From IMG/VR virus record IMGVR_UViG_3300029258_004545, positions 1 through 41,136 of that record: a DNA stretch of 41,136 nt. One strand, written 5' to 3'. Positions 22,761-29,447 of the stretch are shown piece after piece. The notes below the pieces were generated by a model that ran no database searches, was not told the DNA's origin, and was given only the letters and a program-made list of their open reading frames with translations. Source of the stretch: a virus. How positions within the stretch are numbered: the stretch's first letter is position 1; each line of letters starts with the position of its first letter. A program made the position numbers and the translations under genes.

Positions 22761-22993
22761 CAGTTGGCCTTCCGTAGTTTCATCGCCCGGAACACGATCG
22801 TCAGCGGAACGGTCGGAGAATTCGGGCTCCGCTTCGTCGTAGCGAGCAGCCCCATCGATTCCAGTTCGTCCCAGGTGGTCTGCTCGCGCTCAACCAGGCG
22901 ATAGGCCGCCCGGTAGCAGCGGAAGCAAACGCCGCGCGTGTGTACCTTTCCGGTACATCCCTTGATCCGGCACTCTTGTTTGGTTTTCGGCAT
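22760..22993 (-). CDS. Small zinc-finger-like early protein
   Basis: A 77-aa protein with a likely zinc site: C8 and C13 in ECRIKGCTGKVHTRG and C22, C25 in VCFRCYRA, with a nearby His. Two helices follow. The AAAGGAAC ribosome-binding site is 7 bases before the ATG. It is the first gene of the early minus-strand operon, just inside the attachment region, and may be a DNA- or RNA-binding regulator. The remaining sequence matches nothing I recognise. Confidence 0.65.
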   Translation of the reverse strand: MPKTKQECRIKGCTGKVHTRGVCFRCYRAAYRLVEREQTTWDELESMGLLATTKRSPNSPTVPLTIVFRAMKLRKAN

Positions 22994-23118
22994 TGGTAAG
23001 TTCCTTTTGGTTGAGGTTGGTTGTCCGCGGGCGTGTCGCTCGCGTTGCGTTTAACCATACCAGCGATTTCGGAGAATTCGGGCCATTTAGAAAAGTGCAC
23101 ACGAAATAGCTCTCCAAG

Positions 23119-23337
23119 TCGCACGCCGGTCGCACGCGAATTTTTGCCAATACCGTCTTTGGCGGGGGTGCCAAGAAATGAGAAACGCCACGGCTTCATG
23201 CCGTAGCGTTTCCTTGCGGTGGCGAATGGCGCGCACCCAATGCGCCACCTGGAGCGCATCTTTATGCAGTGTCAAACGTTAACTGCTTACAAGAAAAACC
23301 TTTCGCACGCGAACTCGGGCCCCAAGTCGCACGCGAA
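23119..23337. promoter_or_regulatory. Four TCGCACGCGAA repeats, candidate integrase arm-binding sites
   Basis: TCGCACGCGAA occurs exactly at 23130-23140, 23303-23313 and 23327-23337, with a variant TCGCACGCCGG at 23119-23129. Two copies are adjacent and two lie 13 bp apart, and both pairs flank the hairpin at 23182-23212. They end 14 bp before the tRNA half. Repeats of this kind beside a tyrosine integrase gene and a core site are the usual layout of arm-type binding sites. Confidence 0.6.
23182..23212. terminator. Strong hairpin in the attachment region
   Basis: GAAACGCCACGGC at 23182-23194 pairs with GCCGTAGCGTTTC at 23200-23212 around TTCAT, with one unpaired base. There is no clear U tract on either side, though the minus strand continues TCATTTCTT. 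It may stop transcription between the integrase and the early operon or be part of the recombination structure. Confidence 0.45.
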
Positions 23338-23350
23338 TCCACCCAATCCA

Positions 23351-23408
23351 TTTGACTCGAAATCAGGTGCCGGCTTGCCGGTTGAGGGTTCGAGTCCCTT
23401 GCCCTCCG
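23351..23408 (+). other. attP: 3' half of tRNA-Ser(CGA): candidate attP core
   Basis: The sequence folds as the 3' part of a serine tRNA. Anticodon stem: TTTGA (23351-23355) with TCAGG (23363-23367). Anticodon loop: CTCGAAA, anticodon CGA. Long variable arm: GCCGG/CCGGT (about 23369-23382). T arm: GAGGG, TTCGAGT, CCCTT (23384-23400). 3' acceptor strand: GCCCTCC and discriminator G (23401-23408). The 5' acceptor strand and D arm are absent upstream. Phage integrases often use such a half gene to restore the host tRNA on integration. The crossover probably lies in the anticodon arm. Confidence 0.85.
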
Positions 23409-23450
23409 CTTTCTTATGCTCTTTGACAATCTATACTTAGAGCCCTTCGC

Positions 23451-24617
23451 TTATTCAGTGCCATCAGACGGCTTTTCCGGCGCGCCACCTGTGGCGCCAC
23501 CTGAGTCGTCTTTGTGCCAGGCTCGGGCGGCGAGTTGCATGGCCTTGACGGGTGGATAATGCTTCTGCGTTACCTTCATATCCGAGTGGCCCAGAAACAG
23601 TTGGACTTCGTCGGTCGTGTAGCCGTATCGTTCGTGCAGCACGGCAGAACATCCCTTCCGCATATCATGGGCACTGGCACACTTGCCGCTTTCCGGATCG
23701 GTCACCAGGCCGAGCTTGCGGCCACAGTCCGAAATGATGTGGCCTAGCGTTGATTTGGCCATCTGGCCGGAACGACCGGCAACAGGAAAGACCGGCCCCC
23801 GCCTTATCGCCGACTCGCAAGCCAACTCCCAGAATTCGGGTAGAACGTAGCGATTTTCGTCGCGACGGGACTTTTCCCCGCTGAAACTGATCCAGATGAC
23901 CGGAATGTCCCTGGAGCCGTCCAGCCACAAGTGGGAACCACGGTCCCAGGATAAACGACGGAGTTGGTCCAGCCGTAGGCCAGACCAGAAGAGCCCCCGC
24001 ATGAATCTTTGGATGTGGATGTAGTCGCCAGGGCGCAATTCCCGAGTAGCCTCGCACATGGCGTCCAGATCAGCGAGCGAAATCGCGCCCCCTCGGCTTC
24101 GAGTGCTTCCCACGGCAATCGCCGGCACCCGGCCGATTAGCTCCAGGCGGTACGCCCAATTGAGCGCCGCACGAACATAGGACGAATAGCGGGCAACGCT
24201 CGTGTCGGACAAAGAACGGGCCTTTCGTAGCCGGTTCTGCCACCGTAGGATTCGCTTGGCATCGCACAGGTCGGCCAGCAGGCGGGGCCGCGGACGAAAG
24301 TATTCCTTGATCCACCGGCGGGTCGTGCTCCACATCTCGATGTGATCCGACGATAGGTTTGCCATGTGCTGGGAACCGTAGAGTTCGCAGAACTCATCCC
24401 AGGTCAATTCGGCTCGGCCTTCGTCGACGGCGCGGACCAAAGCTTCGGCTTGATCTTCCGCATCGGCTTTGCGCGTAAGACGCGTACGCTTCCAGCGACG
24501 GCCCGTGTCGGGATCGTCATAACGAATGACGTAGCCCCGCGCCGCCTTCGGCCGATAGACCGATATGCGAAATTCGTAGAACAGGTTAGCCTTCGTCTTC
24601 CTCCTTACTCTTGTCAT
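23451..24617 (-). CDS. int: Tyrosine recombinase integrase
   Basis: A 388-aa site-specific integrase. The catalytic residues are visible: R215 in SGLRLDQLRRLSW, a candidate Lys in FSGEKSR, H317 and R320 in SAHDMRKGCS, H344 in LFLGHSD, and the nucleophile Y354 in KHYPP. The N-terminal half has the arm-binding-like basic beta region and a SAM-like core-binding domain. The ATG at 24617 has GGAGGG upstream; the longer frame would overlap the neighbour further. Its stop lies 43 bp from the tRNA-Ser half, the normal position for an integrase next to attP. It overlaps the excisionase-like gene by 32 bases. Confidence 0.95.
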   Translation of the reverse strand: MTRVRRKTKANLFYEFRISVYRPKAARGYVIRYDDPDTGRRWKRTRLTRKADAEDQAEALVRAVDEGRAELTWDEFCELYGSQHMANLSSDHIEMWSTTRRWIKEYFRPRPRLLADLCDAKRILRWQNRLRKARSLSDTSVARYSSYVRAALNWAYRLELIGRVPAIAVGSTRSRGGAISLADLDAMCEATRELRPGDYIHIQRFMRGLFWSGLRLDQLRRLSWDRGSHLWLDGSRDIPVIWISFSGEKSRRDENRYVLPEFWELACESAIRRGPVFPVAGRSGQMAKSTLGHIISDCGRKLGLVTDPESGKCASAHDMRKGCSAVLHERYGYTTDEVQLFLGHSDMKVTQKHYPPVKAMQLAARAWHKDDSGGATGGAPEKPSDGTE

Positions 24618-24951
24618 GGTTTCCCTCCGCTTTGATGAGTTCCGACCACGTGGATCGCACGAGCGGTTGCGCATGCTTTTGAACCCACGTCTTCAGGTCC
24701 TCGCGAACGATAATGTGCTTGTTGCCGAACTTCGCTACCGGCGGGCCCAATACGACCTCATCAGTCTGCGGGTCACGAATCGGCGCCTTCGTCTTGGAGT
24801 TGCACGGATATAGGATGTGATCCTGAACCCAGGACTTCGACTGATTGAAAATAACCGGCAGCCATTCGACCAACAGGAAGTCGCACGGAATATTGAGGCC
24901 TACTTGCACCCTTTGGGGGGTGTCTTCAAACGGGTGTTTTCTGCGGGACAT
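24586..24951 (-). CDS. Excisionase-like DNA-binding protein
   Basis: A 121-aa protein. The middle and C-terminal part looks like a winged-helix excisionase (HTH_17/MerR-like) module: a helix pair in FLLVEWLPVIFNQSKSWVQDHI, a basic wing region, and the closing segment FGNKHIIVREDLKTWVQKHA. The last 20 residues are strongly acidic and basic. It starts with GGAGAATTACCG upstream of the ATG at 24951 and overlaps the integrase by 32 bases, so both are translated from one mRNA. It is the most likely recombination directionality factor. Confidence 0.7.
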   Translation of the reverse strand: MSRRKHPFEDTPQRVQVGLNIPCDFLLVEWLPVIFNQSKSWVQDHILYPCNSKTKAPIRDPQTDEVVLGPPVAKFGNKHIIVREDLKTWVQKHAQPLVRSTWSELIKAEGNHDKSKEEDEG

Positions 24952-24974
24952 CGGTAATTCTCCGTCAAAACCGG

Positions 24975-25003
24975 TTGACAGACGCCACCGACACCGCTAT
25001 CAT
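24975..25003 (+). promoter_or_regulatory. Sigma-70-type promoter for a short transcript
   Basis: TTGACA at 24975-24980, a 17-base spacer, and TATCAT at 24998-25003. The start of transcription is expected near 25010. It points away from the excisionase-integrase operon and leads into a short stretch that ends in a terminator at 25101-25127. Confidence 0.6.
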
Positions 25004-25009
25004 TACGTA

Positions 25010-25127
25010 CACTTGACGCGGGGCCGTCTGGCGGTCCTTTGCGTAACTGCTGTCCGGCAAGGGGTCACCAACCGCAACGCCGTTCAGCAACGAAAGTTAG
25101 CGGGGGTCGTTCAGGCGGCCCCCGTTT
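25010..25127 (+). ncRNA. Candidate small RNA of about 118 nt
   Basis: Bounded by the promoter at 24975-25003 and the hairpin terminator at 25101-25127. No reading frame with a ribosome-binding site lies inside. The promoter is divergent to the excisionase-integrase operon, so the transcript could be a lysogeny regulator or an unterminated-leader remnant. There is no match to a known RNA family that I recognise. Confidence 0.45.
25101..25127 (+). terminator. Rho-independent terminator
   Basis: CGGGGGTCG (25101-25109) pairs with CGGCCCCCG (25116-25124) around TTCAGG, then TTT and AGCTT. The stem is very GC-rich and the U tract is short. The same hairpin could stop transcripts arriving from the right on the minus strand. 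Confidence 0.65.
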
Positions 25128-25130
25128 AGC

Positions 25131-25472
25131 TTAGGCACACATTCTCATACGCCCTCCCTTCTGCCCGATCTGGGCAAGCGGCGTTTCCTGGTACATGTAG
25201 AAGCTCTCATTGTAGAACCTATTCGTGATCCGAACGGATGGGGTGACGTACCCTCCCGTAGATATGTGTCGCCAGAAGGCGGCGGTGCGGTCAGGAAGAC
25301 CGATTGAAGCCAGTGAAGCAGAGCTTCCTTGCATGGGTCCTGTCCATGTCTTGGATGCTTTGTGGAGGAACCCGGCCGGTGTTAGCGCACTGGTCGGGTT
25401 TTGTATGCGCTTGAGTGTACTCGGAATCGCCAGATTGGCAAGCCCGATCTCTCGGAAGAGGCCCCGTTTCAT
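25131..25472 (-). CDS. Doubtful small reading frame behind a strong promoter
   Basis: A 113-aa frame starting MKRGLFREIGLANLAIP. I do not recognise it. There is no good Shine-Dalgarno before the ATG at 25472, and the frame stays open further upstream to 25679, so the start is uncertain. The only support is a good minus-strand promoter at 25570-25597. The composition (Ser, Thr, Pro, Arg) is unremarkable. It could be a small lysogeny or toxin-type gene, or the transcript could be non-coding. Confidence 0.25.
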   Translation of the reverse strand: MKRGLFREIGLANLAIPSTLKRIQNPTSALTPAGFLHKASKTWTGPMQGSSASLASIGLPDRTAAFWRHISTGGYVTPSVRITNRFYNESFYMYQETPLAQIGQKGGRMRMCA

Positions 25473-25569
25473 CGTGTTAATTTGGGTAAGTGCCCTGATC
25501 CACGGTGCGGCTCCGCCACAGCAAGGCACCGGCGGCACCCAGGCCGATTCGGTTGTAACGATGGCATAA

Positions 25570-25597
25570 AGTATACAGATGTATAGCATCCTGTCAA
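25570..25597 (-). promoter_or_regulatory. Minus-strand sigma-70 promoter with embedded GTATAC operator
   Basis: On the minus strand: TTGACA (25597-25592), a 16-base spacer, and TATACT (25575-25570). Between and over them lies GTATACAGATGTATAGC (25571-25587 on the plus strand), an imperfect palindrome that resembles the second palindrome of the operators at 6721 and 21552. This is the best consensus promoter seen in the window and is probably repressible. Confidence 0.6.
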
Positions 25598-25639
25598 CCC
25601 ACGAAATTGCCACTTTGTGCTTTTTTGGCAAAAATTCGC

Positions 25640-25774
25640 GGGAGGGCCTTCGAGATGCTTGCCGCCTCTGTACCTGCAAGCTATGCTGACAGATTGAGGG
25701 GCAACCTTCTCGAAGGCTTGCCTCCCACCCGGACCCGCGTTCCTGCCAAGGGTTTGCGCGGGTCCACCTTTTTT
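25640..25774 (+). ncRNA. Structured non-coding element 1 with terminator
   Basis: A nested structure. Outer stem: GGGAGG (25640-25645) with CCTCCC (25721-25726), then CCTTCGAGA (25647-25655) with TCTCGAAGG (25708-25716). Inside it, GCTTGC (25657-25662) pairs with GCAAGC (25676-25681), followed by the conserved stretch TATGCTGACAGAT. It is closed by a terminator: GGACCCGCG (25731-25739), CGCGGGTCC (25757-25765), then six T. Element 2 at 26831-26968 has the same plan and the same conserved bases with different stem sequences. It could be a small RNA or a transcribed leader. A coding reading (MLAASVPASYA...) is less convincing than the structure. Confidence 0.6.
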
Positions 25775-26199
25775 CTTGCTCGGGCGATAGTATCTCCCTG
25801 TTTTTCTACGTCCTAGTAAGAGGCCCCGAAAATGAGGCCCCGGCGGGGCGGGTTAGAGACCCACGAAAGCTGCCGCCAAGAGGATGCTTCTTCTACTCTG
25901 CCCGTCGCGTCGAAACCTGGCGGCAAATTTCAGCGGGCCCCATGCCTACTGGTTTGCCGTCTGGACGTCCCCTTTTCCTGTTACCGTTATCGTGCCAAAT
26001 CGCTAAGCGTTTGTCAAGTAGTTTTGTCTACCCTTTCATCGCAATCGCGACAATTCGTGAAAGTTTTTTCGTCGCGTTTTTCGGCACCGCCTGAAGGATA
26101 ACCTGCCCTGGCAGCGAGCGTCTTGTCCGATTGTTTAGCGGCTACTAAGATTTCGGCAAAAAAGGATTGATAAGTGGCCCTCGAACTGGAATCACTGTT

Positions 26200-26740
26200 G
26201 AAGACTTCTCAGGCCGCCGGTCCGAAAGGCGCCGGCAGCCGGTCGGCATCCGGATCGGTGGCCAGGATAAGGTCGGCGCCGATCTGCCGTCAGCGCTTCG
26301 GTGGACCAGTAGATCTTCACCGCGTTGTTCGCCGGCGGATTGTGGCTGGCCGTAATAATGATACCGCAGTCGCAGTTCTTATAGTGTACGGCGAAGGGCA
26401 GCGCGGGCGTGCTGCGATAGCCGTCGAGAAAATAAACGGCAAACCCGGCCGCGGCCATGATCCGGTTGCACAGTTCGGCGAAGTGTCGGGGTTGATGGCG
26501 AGTGTCGTAGGCCACCGCGTAGAAAAAGCGACCGGCCCGGATTGACCAACTTGACGAAATCGGCCAGGCCCTGGGCACTTTCACCGATGGTGCGGTCGTT
26601 GATGGCGTTGGCACCGACCGGATACATCCGGCCGCGGCGCCCGCCGGTGCCGAAAGGCATGATCGCCCGATCCGCCGGCCGGACGACGGGCTCAATCTCG
26701 ATATGGCCCACATGCGAATCGCGGGCGTCGGTATCTGACG
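26200..26740 (-). pseudogene. Fragment of a phosphoglucomutase/phosphomannomutase gene
   Basis: Pieces of one protein in different frames on the minus strand: PVVRPADRAIMPFGTGGRR, NAINDRTIGESAQGLADFVK, then after a frameshift AVAYDTRHQPRHFAEL and the active-site serine loop IITASHNPPANNAVKIYW, and after a further shift the metal-binding loop GADLILATDPDADRL. In an intact enzyme the last two motifs are roughly 130-150 residues apart, but here they are nearly joined, so an internal deletion is present. The N- and C-terminal parts are missing. This is a decayed host gene. It probably arrived by illegitimate recombination. A plus-strand frame just beyond it, at about 26174, has a plausible start but no recognised product. 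Confidence 0.85.
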
Positions 26741-26744
26741 GCCG

Positions 26745-26795
26745 GCCCGGGCTTATTTTTCTCAAGACGGTCTGTGGAAAATGAAAACCGCGGGC
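26745..26795. repeat. Conserved hairpin motif, copy A
   Basis: GCCCG (26745-26749) pairs with CGGGC (26791-26795) around the core TTATTTTTCTCAAGACGG followed by a CTG-GGAAAA run. The core is nearly the same as copy B at 27109-27160, while the stem bases differ and still pair. That pattern of changed but paired stems suggests a structured RNA or DNA signal. Confidence 0.5.
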
Positions 26796-26830
26796 TCGTC
26801 TCTGTCTGCTTCCAAAAGAATTCTACAGAG

Positions 26831-26968
26831 AGATCGGCCAAATGCTTGCGGTTATTTTGGCCGCAAACTATGCTAAAGATGGCCAGGCTGGCCTGCGTAG
26901 CTGCTCGGCCGGTCTGTTCTCCTGGAACCCGCAACCCCCTGAGAAAGAGTTCGCGGGTTCCTTTTTTT
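26831..26968 (+). ncRNA. Structured non-coding element 2 with terminator
   Basis: Same plan as element 1. Outer stem: AGATCGGCC (26831-26839) with GGCCGGTCT (26907-26915). Inner hairpin: TTGCGG (26846-26851) with CCGCAA (26861-26866), then ACTATGCTAAAGAT, close to the conserved TATGCTGACAGAT of element 1. Terminator: GGAACCCGC (26924-26932) with GCGGGTTCC (26953-26961), then seven T. The stems differ in sequence from element 1 but pair. It lies between copies A and B of the short hairpin motif. Confidence 0.6.
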
Positions 26969-27108
26969 CGCTGGCGCTTTTCTTCGCGGTGTTTGCAATT
27001 ACGTATGTAGGGCTGTGCGCTGTCGGTATGCGCCGATGGCACTACATGCACGGCCTTAGCGCCGGCACGTAGCAGGGGCAGGCGGTGTCGGCGCGTCTTT
27101 TCCGCGGG

Positions 27109-27160
27109 GCGTCCTGGGCCTATTTCTCTCAAGACGCCCTGGGAAAAATAAAGGGGACGC
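27109..27160. repeat. Conserved hairpin motif, copy B
   Basis: GCGTCC (27109-27114) pairs with GGACGC (27155-27160) around CCTATTTCTCTCAAGACG followed by CCCTGGGAAAAATAAAG. The core matches copy A (26745-26795) at most positions. The two copies are in the same direction, about 365 bp apart, on either side of structured element 2. Confidence 0.5.
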
Positions 27161-27421
27161 GTGAACTACCGTCAACCCTTGCGTGGGGGCAACCGATTTC
27201 CGATAATCTCGGGTATGCAGCGGTATGCAGCGAAGTTCTACTTGCTCTGAAGTTCTTGGCGTTTGTTGGCAATCGCAAGTCTATTGAAGTTTCGCGGTCC
27301 CTAACAAGAAGCGGCAAAGATATGAACCGCCTAATTATCTTTGGGATCGGCGTAGTTTTCGTTTCACGCATCTGATAAGTGATGTGTTCGCAACTGAAGT
27401 CAAGAAGGTTGAAGGTCCGAA

Positions 27422-27829
27422 ATGGATAGTGATGAAAAGACATTTCGTGTGATCGATTCGCTACAACAAGGGATCAAGGCCGTCGCCGACTTTGGCGTGC
27501 GCGGCGTCTTAGTGTATCTTGCGATAACAGCTTATTCTTTCACCTTCGCCTTTGAAAACTCCGGCCGCTTCAGAAGCGTAGTCTGTATCGGGAACATCAT
27601 CGTCGGCATCTTTGCCACTGCGGGCTTCTTGTTTGTTGGAAAAACGCTGAACAAGAAACGAAAGCAACTTATTAATCTCTACGCTGACGTCGACGTCGAC
27701 ATCGGCTCTGACGTTTCCAAGACAAGCAGTCTGTCATGGACAACACTCTTTTGCGCGCTGCTTTCTGTCGTCGTGATCGTGCTATGGACCCTGGCGATAT
27801 GGATACCTGGGCCCGATGGAGTGGAATAA
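27422..27829 (+). CDS. Small multi-pass membrane protein
   Basis: A 135-aa protein with three likely transmembrane helices: VRGVLVYLAITAYSFTFAF (about 26-44), VVCIGNIIVGIFATAGFLF (about 53-71) and TLFCALLSVVVIVLWTLAI (about 108-126). Between helices 2 and 3 is a basic then acidic loop (KTLNKKRKQ, DVDVDIGSDV). The N-terminal 25 residues are charged and probably cytoplasmic. The ATG at 27422 is preceded by GAAGGTCCG. The gene is the first of the plus-strand cargo block, against the direction of the phage operon. No family is recognised. Confidence 0.7.
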   Translation: MDSDEKTFRVIDSLQQGIKAVADFGVRGVLVYLAITAYSFTFAFENSGRFRSVVCIGNIIVGIFATAGFLFVGKTLNKKRKQLINLYADVDVDIGSDVSKTSSLSWTTLFCALLSVVVIVLWTLAIWIPGPDGVE

Positions 27830-27975
27830 TTTATCGCGCCTTTGAGAAGTTCGATTCGTCTCGAAGCACTTACTCCATATAACGTTTAACAAATGGTTGG
27901 CGACAAGAACAGCGGCTATTGCTTGTAACGTCAGTTTGGGGAGCAACAGGAATCGAACTCATAGAGGCATGAAAA

Positions 27976-28719
27976 ATGAGTCAGACTGCTTGTTCTCATT
28001 GCGGTGCCGGGGTGCTGTATGACGAACGATTGGCCGGCCAAGAGGTGGCCTGTCCGAATTGCGGCCGAACCTTCCCGATGATCCTGCTTCCCCAAGCGTC
28101 CGAAGTGGTTCCGGCAATCGAAACCGCTCCGAGCCAGCCGGCGTATTCGTCGCCCCTTTCCGACCGGCACGGCCGGCGCGCCCAATCCGTTCCCGGGGCG
28201 TACTGGTGCCTGCTGATTACCGTCGCGCTGATTTGCCTGGTGGCCGGGTATTTTGTTGGCCGCGAGCACCTGAAGCATCAAATTGCCAGCACGATGGTGG
28301 AAGTGGCAGAAGGGATTGCGAAAAGCTTCGAGGCGGAGTTCGATAGCATCCCGGAAACCGAATCGGCTAGCGAACCGGAAGATGATCCGTGGCGAAAACA
28401 CATCCTTCGCGCGAAATACATTGGAGACGAGAAAGGCAGTATCAGCACAAGATTGAAATTCCGACTAACGAATATTTCCGGCAAGGACGTCGATGCGGCG
28501 AAGGGCAGTATTTACGTTCACGACCAATTCGGGGATCTTGTCGGAGGGGGCGGCCTAGGCATAACGCTGGAAGAGCCGTTGGCCAAAGGCAGCGCGGTCG
28601 TGAAAGAAGTGGTGTGGGGAACTGCCCACCACACCGCAATTCTCCGTGGCGGAAAATGCCGGATCGAATTCATAGCCACGGACGTCATATATTCCGATGG
28701 CAGCCGAGAGAAGTTTTGA
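27976..28719 (+). CDS. Membrane-anchored zinc-ribbon protein
   Basis: A 247-aa protein. An N-terminal zinc ribbon has CSHCG (6-10) and CPNCG (26-30). After a Pro- and Ser-rich linker comes one membrane helix, AYWCLLITVALICLVAGYF (about 74-92). The C-terminal part (about 135-247) is a beta-rich domain (ISTRLKFRLTNISGKDV) resembling the FxLYD-like extracytoplasmic domains that occur in such proteins. The arrangement zinc ribbon, helix, outer domain is common in Planctomycete proteins of unknown role. It lies 12 bases before the nuclease gene, so both may be one operon. Confidence 0.78.
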   Translation: MSQTACSHCGAGVLYDERLAGQEVACPNCGRTFPMILLPQASEVVPAIETAPSQPAYSSPLSDRHGRRAQSVPGAYWCLLITVALICLVAGYFVGREHLKHQIASTMVEVAEGIAKSFEAEFDSIPETESASEPEDDPWRKHILRAKYIGDEKGSISTRLKFRLTNISGKDVDAAKGSIYVHDQFGDLVGGGGLGITLEEPLAKGSAVVKEVVWGTAHHTAILRGGKCRIEFIATDVIYSDGSREKF

Positions 28720-28731
28720 GGGCAACGCCCG

Positions 28732-29376
28732 ATGGTCAGACCAGCACGAACATCGGCGGCGATTGCGATCGGTTTCGCGACCGTTGCACTCTTTGCGGCC
28801 AACTTGCCGGCCGCTTCGCCGGCGTTCTCGGCGAAAGTCGAGCGTGTCGTCGACGGCGATGGGGTGATGGTGTCTATCGGCTCGCGTCGCTACGAAGTGC
28901 GGCTGAGCGGTATCGACGCGCCGGAGGCCGGCCAACCGCACGGTGAGAAGGCGACCGCCGCGCTAAGGACGATGGTGCTGGGCAAGACGGTCCGGATCGT
29001 GCCCCAGGGAAAGGACCGATACGGCCGCGGGTTGGGCGTGATCTGGATCGATGGCAAGTGCGTCAACGTCGAGATGGTCCGCCGGGGGCACGCCTGGTGG
29101 TTTCGGCGATACAGTCCCAACTCGAAGACACTGGCCGAAGCCGAGAAGGACGCCCGCGCGAACGGGCGGGGCCTGTGGGCCGCCGAGTCGCCGGTTTCGC
29201 CACGGCAGTGGCGGGCGGCCCACAGAAAAAAGACACCGGTAGTTGCGGGTGGCTACTGGTTGAATACGTCCAGCAACGTACGTCACAACTCCGGCTGCCG
29301 GTACTATCAGAAGACGAAAAAGGGCCGATCGTGCGGACCGGACGAAGGGCGGGCGTGTGGGATGTGTGGCGGGTGA
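28732..29376 (+). CDS. Secreted thermonuclease (staphylococcal nuclease-like)
   Basis: A 214-aa protein that cleaves DNA or RNA with calcium. An N-terminal signal-like hydrophobic segment (SAAIAIGFATVALFAANLPA) ends near AASPA. The nuclease domain has DGDGV (41-45), RLSGIDAPE (57-65) with the catalytic Arg and Glu, and KDRYGRGLG (94-102) with the second catalytic Arg. The C-terminal 45 residues (YWLNTSSNVRHNSGCRYY, then CGPDEGRACGMCGG) form a Cys-rich motif that often follows such nucleases. The ATG overlaps no gene, 12 bases after the zinc-ribbon gene. It might degrade competitor DNA or supply nucleotides. Confidence 0.92.
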   Translation: MVRPARTSAAIAIGFATVALFAANLPAASPAFSAKVERVVDGDGVMVSIGSRRYEVRLSGIDAPEAGQPHGEKATAALRTMVLGKTVRIVPQGKDRYGRGLGVIWIDGKCVNVEMVRRGHAWWFRRYSPNSKTLAEAEKDARANGRGLWAAESPVSPRQWRAAHRKKTPVVAGGYWLNTSSNVRHNSGCRYYQKTKKGRSCGPDEGRACGMCGG

Positions 29377-29430
29377 GGTATCCAGCGGGGGTATTTGGCG
29401 ATTTGAAGGGTACCGAAGACATTTGAGCAC

Positions 29431-29447
29431 CCTGCCAACTTGGCAGG
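29431..29447. promoter_or_regulatory. Perfect palindrome before the kinase cassette
   Basis: CCTGCCAACTTGGCAGG is a 17-base palindrome in the 213-bp gap between the nuclease and the next gene. It can fold as a six-pair hairpin with a 5-base loop after the nuclease gene, or it can be an operator for the cassette that starts at 29590. There is no T run after it, so I favour the operator reading. Confidence 0.45.

Larger units (their letters stand above)
22994..23450. other. Attachment region, no gene
   Basis: A 457-base gap with no supported reading frame. It contains four copies of an 11-bp repeat (possible integrase arm sites), a strong hairpin at 23182-23212, and the 3' half of a tRNA-Ser gene at 23351-23408. 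The integrase gene ends at its right edge, so this is the phage attachment region. Confidence 0.75.
25129..27421. other. Mostly gene-free accessory region
   Basis: A 2.3-kb region. Contents listed separately: doubtful reading frame and promoter at 25131-25597, structured element 1, phosphoglucomutase remnant, the A/B motif pair and structured element 2. The stretch 25780-26170 has only small weak hairpins such as TCGCGAC and GTCGCGT around 26045-26078. The stretch 27165-27421 is AT-richer and holds a short tandem GGTATGCAGC repeat near 27212-27233. No further gene is supported. Confidence 0.6.

Noticed and set aside
22801-23259. A 152-aa minus-strand frame near the attachment site
   Set aside because: It overlaps the small zinc-finger-like gene in another phase and crosses the strong hairpin and integrase-site region; no ribosome-binding site was seen.
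23341-23440. A complete tRNA gene at 23341-23440
   Set aside because: The 3' half folds well but the 5' acceptor strand and D arm are absent upstream, so it is a partial tRNA used as attachment site.
25225-25569. A plus-strand frame opposite the promoter at 25570-25597
   Set aside because: No ribosome-binding site, no homology-like features, and it is antisense to the better supported minus-strand transcript.
26842-27072. A 76-aa frame starting in structured element 2 (MLAVILAANYA)
   Set aside because: A hydrophobic stretch results from reading through the terminator T run. Element 1 has a similar MLA start, but the paired stems explain the conservation better than the protein does. Kept as an alternative only.
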